A stretch of 64,000 nt of DNA from an uncultured Ruminiclostridium sp. (lineage in GTDB: Bacteria > Bacillota > Clostridia > Oscillospirales > Ruminococcaceae). A model generated the notes under the pieces. It was given only the letters and a program-made list of their open reading frames with translations, searched no databases and was not told the DNA's origin. This document shows positions 59,594 through 64,000 of the stretch, piece by piece. Within the stretch, counting starts at the first letter, position 1, and each line of letters begins with the position of its first letter. The DNA lies in NCBI GenBank assembly GCA_947627695.1, contig CANQXF010000012.1, positions 1-64,000 of the forward strand. The letters are read 5' to 3'. The translations under genes were made by a program, and so were the position numbers.

Positions 59594-60385
59594 ATGAACA
59601 GAATAGATAACTGCTTTGAACAGCTTAAAGCGCAGGGTAGAAAAGCCCTTATCGCCTTTATCACGGCGGGCGACCCCGACCTTGACACCACGGAAAAGAC
59701 CGTGCTTAAAATGTACGACTGCGGCGCCGATATAATCGAGCTTGGCGTGCCCTTTTCCGACCCCGTCGCCGAGGGCGTAACGATACAGAAAGCCTCTATC
59801 CGTTCCCTCAAAGGCGGAACTAACCTGAACAAGATATTCGACACCGTGGTAAAAATAAGAGAGCAGACCGACAAGCCCCTTATGCTGATGATGTACATAA
59901 ACACTATATTCGGCTACGGCACCGAGAGATTTTTCAGAAATTGCCAGATAGCGGGAATTGACGGCGTTATCGTCCCCGACGTACCCTACGAGGAGCGTGA
60001 GGAGACTCAGGAGTACGCCGAAAAATACGGCATAATCACCGTGAACCTTGTCGCTCCCACCTCTCATGACAGGATAAAGGAGATAGCTTCTCACAGCAAA
60101 GGCTTCCTCTACTGCGTTTCCTCAACGGGCGTAACAGGCGTTCGCAGCGATTACAGCACCGACTTTGACGAATTTTTCGGCTTGATAAAGGAAAACGCCT
60201 CCTGCCCCTACGCAGTCGGCTTCGGTATCTCAGGTCCCGAACAGGCGAAGAAAATGTCCTCCTACTGCGACGGCGTAATAATCGGCTCCGCTATCGTCGG
60301 AATAATGGAGGAACACGGCGCAGCTTCCGAAAAACCTGTCGGTGAGTTTATCACGTCAGTAAGAACCGCATTGGACAGCGATTGA
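59594..60385 (+). CDS. trpA: Tryptophan synthase alpha subunit
   Basis: A 263-aa TIM barrel that cleaves indole-3-glycerol phosphate. ALIAFITAGDPDLDTT, then IELGVPFSDPVAEGVTIQKA (the catalytic Glu is in IELG, the Asp in IDGVIVPDVPYEERE), then GFGISGPEQAK. In SDPVAEG the usual Ala-Asp-Gly reads Ala-Glu-Gly, a common variant. SD GAAAGGAAA. Last gene of the operon, no terminator before the decayed gene that follows. Confidence 0.96.
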   Translation: MNRIDNCFEQLKAQGRKALIAFITAGDPDLDTTEKTVLKMYDCGADIIELGVPFSDPVAEGVTIQKASIRSLKGGTNLNKIFDTVVKIREQTDKPLMLMMYINTIFGYGTERFFRNCQIAGIDGVIVPDVPYEEREETQEYAEKYGIITVNLVAPTSHDRIKEIASHSKGFLYCVSSTGVTGVRSDYSTDFDEFFGLIKENASCPYAVGFGISGPEQAKKMSSYCDGVIIGSAIVGIMEEHGAASEKPVGEFITSVRTALDSD

Positions 60386-60387
60386 CA

Positions 60388-60574
60388 ATGGTAAACATTC
60401 TTCTTGAAGGCTATGACATAGACGCCCCCCTGGCTTTATCCCCACCTGAAAAAATATATGAAGAAAGACCTTTCAGTAACGGTTATTGCCTTTTCCTTCC
60501 GTGACAGCCAGGTGCAGTCCCTGTCCCACAACGGCAAGATCCACCTTTTAGGCGACGTAAAAATATTCAACTGA
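60388..60574 (+). pseudogene. Peptidase S51 (dipeptidase E-like) remnant
   Basis: Opens at ATG 60388 with VNILLEGYDIDAP. A C6 run at 60425-60430 shifts the frame; with five C it continues as WLYPHLKKYMKKDLSVTVIAFSFRDSQVQSL, which matches the beginning of peptidase E-like proteins (GATase-like fold). The ending NGKIHLLGDVKIFN then stops at 60572. The catalytic Ser-His-Glu region is absent, so the gene is broken by both a frameshift and a large deletion. Confidence 0.6.
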
Positions 60575-60587
60575 AAATAATAACAAA

Positions 60588-60620
60588 AACAGGAGCGAAC
60601 ACCTCGCTCCTGTTTTATTT
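60588..60620. terminator. Terminator at the end of the trp region
   Basis: AACAGGAGCGA pairs with TCGCTCCTGTT, loop ACACC, then TTTTATTT. Symmetric; also ends the minus-strand gene at 60627. Confidence 0.88.
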
Positions 60621-60626
60621 AAAATC

Positions 60627-61382
60627 TTATTTCAACTTCCCATACTCCTCATCGCTCACGGGCTCCAGCCACTCATTTGACCCCTCTTCACCCGGCACCT
60701 CAACCGCCAGATGAGAGAACCAACTGTCAGGAGCAGCTCCATGCCAGTGCTTTACGCCTGCGGGAATATTTATAACATCCCCCGGCTTCATCTCCACAGC
60801 TTCCTTGCCCCATTCCTGATAATATCCTCTTCCTGCCACGCAGATAAGAATTTGTCCTCCTCCGCTTTTTGCGTGATGAATATGCCAATTGTTGCGGCAG
60901 GCGGGCTCGAACGTCACGTTGAATATCCCCACCTGCTCCTTGGAAACAGGCGCAAGATAGCTCTGCCCCGAAAAATATTGTGCAAAAGCGTCGTTGGGAG
61001 CACCGACAGGGAACACCATCTCAGCGGCGTGAGCAGACTTTCCGTCCTTTGCGGGAGCGTTTTCGTTCCACACCTCTTTAGCCAGTCTGAACGCCGCCCA
61101 GCCCTTTGGCCAGCCTGCGTAAAAAGCGGTGTGCGTTATTGCGGCAACGATCTCCTCCCTTGTCACCCCGTGATTTTTAGCGTTCTGCAAATGATGTATA
61201 AGCGAGCTGTCGGTTATCCCCGACGCCACCAAAGCCACCACGGTGATAATGCACCTTGTTTTCAGGTCGATATCCGTGTTGTTCCAGTTTTCCCCGAACA
61301 AAACGTCGTCGTTGTAGTGAGCAAAATCGGGCGCAAATTCGCCCAACTGCTCTCTTCCCGCAGTCTGTACTATCTTTTCCAT
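60627..61382 (-). CDS. Carboxymuconolactone decarboxylase-cupin fusion
   Basis: A 251-aa two-domain protein. The N-terminal ~115 residues are a CMD/AhpD-like all-helical domain (CIITVVALVASGITDSSLIHHLQNAKNHGVTREEI). The usual AhpD CxxC is not present, so peroxidase chemistry is unlikely. The C-terminal half is a cupin with metal ligands in NNWHIHHAKSGGGQ (His, His, Gln) and GVKHWHG. Such fusions act in catabolic or detoxifying decarboxylation, with unclear substrates. SD GGAGAA 6 nt before ATG 61382. Single gene behind the SirTM pair. Confidence 0.85.
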   Translation of the reverse strand: MEKIVQTAGREQLGEFAPDFAHYNDDVLFGENWNNTDIDLKTRCIITVVALVASGITDSSLIHHLQNAKNHGVTREEIVAAITHTAFYAGWPKGWAAFRLAKEVWNENAPAKDGKSAHAAEMVFPVGAPNDAFAQYFSGQSYLAPVSKEQVGIFNVTFEPACRNNWHIHHAKSGGGQILICVAGRGYYQEWGKEAVEMKPGDVINIPAGVKHWHGAAPDSWFSHLAVEVPGEEGSNEWLEPVSDEEYGKLK

Positions 61383-61435
61383 ACCTATTCTCCTTTTTTA
61401 TTAAATTATAAATCTTTTTAAAGATAAATGCAACG

Positions 61436-62311
61436 TCAGCTTTCCAGCAGTCTTTTCAGCACTTCGCCGATATCCGCATTTATACAAACCGAGCGCTCTT
61501 TTATTTCTTTGGGACATTCCGCCTGCCCCATATTGACGCAGGCGTAAACCGCATTGGGATTTTTCCAGGTCATTCGTATAAACGGATATTTTATTATAAC
61601 AGGCGTATTGTACCCCACGCCAAGCTCTAAAAACAGTATCTTCCGCCCCTCATTTGCTTTCAGAAAATCGGAGTATCTCTGCGACGCCAGCACCCAGCCT
61701 TCGTCCTCAATAAACTTGTCGTCGCTCCTTAAATTCATCACCATAGGCTTTCCGCAATTAGGACAGAGTGGAATAAGCTCCGACGGTATCCTCATATCCC
61801 GTTGCTCCTCCACCATTTTGATCACAGCTTCCTCATTGTCAAAAGTCTCGTTACAGCAGGGCACGCTGCACTGAAACAGCCCGTAATCCCCCTGAGTATA
61901 AAACAGCCTGTTTTTATCAAATCCCGCCTTCTGAAAGCAGTGATCCACGTTTGTCGTTATCACAAAATAGTCTTTTCCGTCCACCAGCTTTAAAACGTCG
62001 CTGTAAACAGGCTTAGGAGCGTCCATATATCTGTTTATGAAAATATACCTGCTCCAGTAAGCCCAGAATTCCTCCAAGGTCTTGTATGGGTAAAAGCCCC
62101 CGCTGTACATATCCTTAAAGCCGTACTTTTCCCCGAAATCGGAGAAGTATTTTTCAAATCTCTCCCCCGAATAGGTAAAGCCCGCCGACGTGGAAAGCCC
62201 TGCTCCCGCACCTATAACAACGGCGTCCGCACTGTCAAGCGCCGCTTTCAGCCTTTTTATCTCATCTGAGAAGTCTTTCGTACAGCTCTCTGTCGATGTC
62301 CTTGAAAACAT
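61436..62311 (-). CDS. SirTM: class M sirtuin (protein ADP-ribosyltransferase)
   Basis: A 291-aa Sir2-fold protein. The NAD loop is VVIGAGAGLSTSAGFTYSGERF; a Zn site has CSVPCCN with CPNCGKP. In the catalytic region TTNVDHCFQKAGFD precedes TQGDYG, where the deacetylase His is Gln. That substitution marks the SirTM group, which in other bacteria ADP-ribosylates a lipoylated GcvH-like protein. It overlaps the macrodomain gene by 50 nt. No lipoyl carrier or lipoate ligase gene lies nearby, so the target is encoded elsewhere or differs. Confidence 0.88.
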   Translation of the reverse strand: MFSRTSTESCTKDFSDEIKRLKAALDSADAVVIGAGAGLSTSAGFTYSGERFEKYFSDFGEKYGFKDMYSGGFYPYKTLEEFWAYWSRYIFINRYMDAPKPVYSDVLKLVDGKDYFVITTNVDHCFQKAGFDKNRLFYTQGDYGLFQCSVPCCNETFDNEEAVIKMVEEQRDMRIPSELIPLCPNCGKPMVMNLRSDDKFIEDEGWVLASQRYSDFLKANEGRKILFLELGVGYNTPVIIKYPFIRMTWKNPNAVYACVNMGQAECPKEIKERSVCINADIGEVLKRLLES

Positions 62312-63023
62312 TGAATATCACCTTCGTTTCACCCTTATATTTTTCAACCGTTTTTACAGCGATTTTTGCCGCCTGTTCATTGGGAAAATGAAATTCTCCC
62401 GTTGATATACAGCAAAAAGCTATTGAGCTTACGTTATTTTCCTGTGCAATTTCAAGGCAGGAGCGATAGCATGATGAAAGCAGCTCCTTGTCCTTTTCTG
62501 TCACGCTCCCCGAAATGACAGGTCCTACCGTGTGTATAACGTATTCGCAGGGCAGATTGTACGCCTTTGTTATCTTCGCCTTTCCCGTTTCCTCATAATG
62601 CCCCTGCCTTTTCATCATCTCACTGCATTCCAGCCTCAGCTGAACTCCCGCAAAGGTGTGTATACAGTTGTCTATGCATTTGTGACAGGGAACGTAACAC
62701 CCTGTCATTCCGCTGTTTGCGGCATTCACCACAGCCCCGCATTTCAGCGTCGTTATATCCCCCTGCCATATGTAAATTCCGTCCCTTACAGGGGACATAT
62801 CTTTTATATCTGTAATTCCCCTGATTTTCAGTTCCCCCTGCAAATACTCGTCCTGCACCCGCAGAAATTCCTCATTTACAGCCTTTGGAGGGCGCACGTT
62901 CATCAACGAACGGAGTAGCATTTTTCTCTCCTCTTCTCCGTCAGGTATTTTTACATCACCGTATCTTTCCTGCTCACTCAAAAGCTGTCCTATCAGAAAC
63001 AGCCGCCGTTCCTGCTGGGTCAT
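62262..63023 (-). CDS. Zn-macrodomain ADP-ribosyl hydrolase
   Basis: A 253-aa protein with a helical N-terminus followed by a macrodomain. IWQGDITTLKCGAVVNAANSG binds ADP-ribose, with the Zn-type insert CYVPCHKCIDNCIHTFAG, then YVIHTVGPVISG and FCCISTGEFHFP. Zn-macrodomains linked to SirTM remove the ADP-ribose mark. First gene of the pair, with promoter at 63099-63127 and GGAGTTG before ATG 63023. Writer and eraser are translationally linked. Confidence 0.9.
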   Translation of the reverse strand: MTQQERRLFLIGQLLSEQERYGDVKIPDGEEERKMLLRSLMNVRPPKAVNEEFLRVQDEYLQGELKIRGITDIKDMSPVRDGIYIWQGDITTLKCGAVVNAANSGMTGCYVPCHKCIDNCIHTFAGVQLRLECSEMMKRQGHYEETGKAKITKAYNLPCEYVIHTVGPVISGSVTEKDKELLSSCYRSCLEIAQENNVSSIAFCCISTGEFHFPNEQAAKIAVKTVEKYKGETKVIFNVFKDIDRELYERLLR

Positions 63024-63098
63024 TTCAACTCCCGCCCTCCCAAGATTTTATTTTCCCTTTGATGAATTTTTCGTGTTCGCTCAGCTAATTTTAATGGT

Positions 63099-63127
63099 AT
63101 TATATCACACCCGCTTACAGAAATCAA
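63099..63127 (-). promoter_or_regulatory. SirTM-macrodomain promoter
   Basis: Minus strand TTGATT (63127-63122), 17-nt spacer, TATAAT (63104-63099). Confidence 0.78.
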
Positions 63128-63181
63128 CCTTTATGTTTTTCCCTTATTTTAAAAATTTGTAAATAAATTTATATAAAACAC

Positions 63182-63210
63182 TTGACAAATTATTAAAATG
63201 TTGCTATAAT
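63182..63210 (+). promoter_or_regulatory. Promoter of RHH gene
   Basis: TTGACA, 17-nt spacer, TATAAT: full consensus, divergent from the SirTM promoter. Confidence 0.9.
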
Positions 63211-63253
63211 TATTACAGAAATTCAAAAAGTAAACACGAACAGGAGCAAGAAT

Positions 63254-63919
63254 ATGAGCAAAAGCGTATACAGTCTTGTCCTCACCGATCAGGTGGTGGA
63301 CGCGATAGACGCCCTCGCCTACACAATGGGCGTCAGCCGTTCCGCCCTTATCGACCGCATCTTAGCGGGACACGTCAGCTACACCACCCCCGAAATGCGC
63401 ATAAACAGCATATTCGACAGCGTAAGCCGACTTATGGGACAGCGGGGCGGGTTTATCGTGCAGAATATGCAGGCGGGGGACCAGATGATGTCCATTCGCT
63501 CTTCTCTGAAATACAAATACAAGCCCACCGTCCGTTACAGCTTACAGCTTTTCCGTGACGGGGAAAAGACCGAGGGGGAACTGAAGGTCAGCTTCCGCAC
63601 CCAGTCCGCCGAGCTTAAAGCTCTGATGGAGGATTTTCTCAGGATATGGGCGGCGCTGGAAAACAAATATATTGCAGAAAAGCTCCCCGCCGACATTCAT
63701 TACGTCATTGAGGACGGAAGATTTACCCGTTCCTTCACCCTCCCCGAAAGCTATAAAACCAAGACTGACGAAGAAACAGCCGCCGCCATAACCTCATACA
63801 TTCATATGTTTGACGATGTGCTGAAAGTATATTTTGCAAATCTTGACGGCGGGAACGCTGCGGGAGCAGTAGTCGAGCGTTATGGCGAATATCTGAAAAA
63901 AGGAATACCAATATTATAG
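63254..63919 (+). CDS. Ribbon-helix-helix N-terminal protein, otherwise unknown
   Basis: A 221-aa protein. Residues 1-40 read SKSVYSLVLTDQVVDAIDALAYTMGVSRSALIDRILAG, a ribbon-helix-helix (CopG/MetJ-like) DNA-binding unit, with strand SLVLT and the SRSALIDRIL second helix. The remaining 180 residues are alpha/beta and unfamiliar: MMSIRSSLKYKYKPTVRYSLQLF, then LKALMEDFLRIWAALENKYIA. It is likely to regulate its own gene and perhaps the chaperone gene 40 nt downstream. SD CAGGAG 8 nt before ATG. Confidence 0.7.
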   Translation: MSKSVYSLVLTDQVVDAIDALAYTMGVSRSALIDRILAGHVSYTTPEMRINSIFDSVSRLMGQRGGFIVQNMQAGDQMMSIRSSLKYKYKPTVRYSLQLFRDGEKTEGELKVSFRTQSAELKALMEDFLRIWAALENKYIAEKLPADIHYVIEDGRFTRSFTLPESYKTKTDEETAAAITSYIHMFDDVLKVYFANLDGGNAAGAVVERYGEYLKKGIPIL

Positions 63920-63959
63920 AGAGATTTCCTAACAACAAAAGCAGGAAAGGAGAACACCT

Positions 63960-64000
63960 ATGAACACTCAGAAATTGACCAAAAAATCCCTTGAAATTTT
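63960..64000 (+). CDS. Start of probable ClpB disaggregase
   Basis: Only the first 13 codons are inside the window: MNTQKLTKKSLEI. This matches the usual opening of ClpB (MN.x.FTxKSLEA). SD AAAGGAGA lies 7 nt upstream. The assignment rests on a very short piece, so it is tentative; a related Clp ATPase is possible. Confidence 0.5.
   Translation, partial: MNTQKLTKKSLEI

Overview
The window looks like a chromosome segment of a Gram-positive, anaerobic, gut-type Clostridia, probably a Ruminococcus-like member of the Oscillospiraceae. The evidence is a T-box controlled trp operon, strong TTGACA/TATAAT promoters, AGGAGG ribosome sites with several TTG and GTG starts, LPxTG- and NPNTA-type sorting signals, an FprA-type flavoprotein and a type I-C CRISPR locus. 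Genus is inferred from gene style only.

Layout. 1-624 is the 3' part of a tyrosine recombinase with eroded catalytic residues. 672-11587 is one plus-strand surface-glycan cluster: a GT8 glycosyltransferase, two proteins of unclear function, two ferredoxin/FrhB-polysaccharide pyruvyl transferase fusions, and a sugar-activation set (nucleotidyltransferase-kinase fusion, SIS isomerase, small HAD phosphatase). It ends with a PP-loop protein split by a frameshift in a G7 tract. 11588-17940 is a graveyard of mobile DNA: a fragment of a third fusion gene, a sigma-like regulator, a compact structured-RNA candidate, MazF with a coupled small ORF, a 5'-truncated Y-family polymerase with YolD, a frameshifted large serine recombinase, and two broken tRNA-Asn copies in direct repeat around 1.3 kb of fragments.

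18053-27657 is the most interesting part. A 1,328-bp segment (18434-19761) is bounded by perfect 31-bp inverted repeats and encodes an intact tyrosine recombinase. It also carries a consensus outward promoter (TTGACA-N17-TATGAT). In this assembly the promoter points left, toward an XRE repressor gene. Inversion would aim it right, at a 2,292-aa LPSTG-anchored VWA/LamG adhesin and its sortase. This is read as a self-contained ON/OFF switch choosing between repressor and adhesin.

27849-32357 holds a minus-strand lipase-like protein and a three-gene ABC exporter operon with an 11-bp perfect dyad in its leader. 32565-38586 is type I-C CRISPR (cas3, then cas5c-cas8c-cas7c from a separate perfect promoter) with no cas4/cas1/cas2 and only two spacers, the array starting 11 bp after cas7. 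38712-46085 (minus) is a 2,457-aa cell-wall subtilase. 46324-52677 holds an FprA flavoprotein, a papain-like protein, ispF, pheA, a PASTA pseudokinase, a small unknown and an SCP2 protein.

52688-60385 is the trp operon: T-box leader, then trpE-G-D-C-F, a methyltransferase, trpB and trpA. 60388-63023 contains a decayed peptidase gene, a carboxymuconolactone decarboxylase-cupin fusion and a SirTM-macrodomain pair (ADP-ribosylation writer and eraser). The window ends with a ribbon-helix-helix protein and the first codons of a probable clpB. Three genes carry +1 changes in homopolymers (G7, A7, C6), so read errors must be excluded before these are called phase variation or decay.
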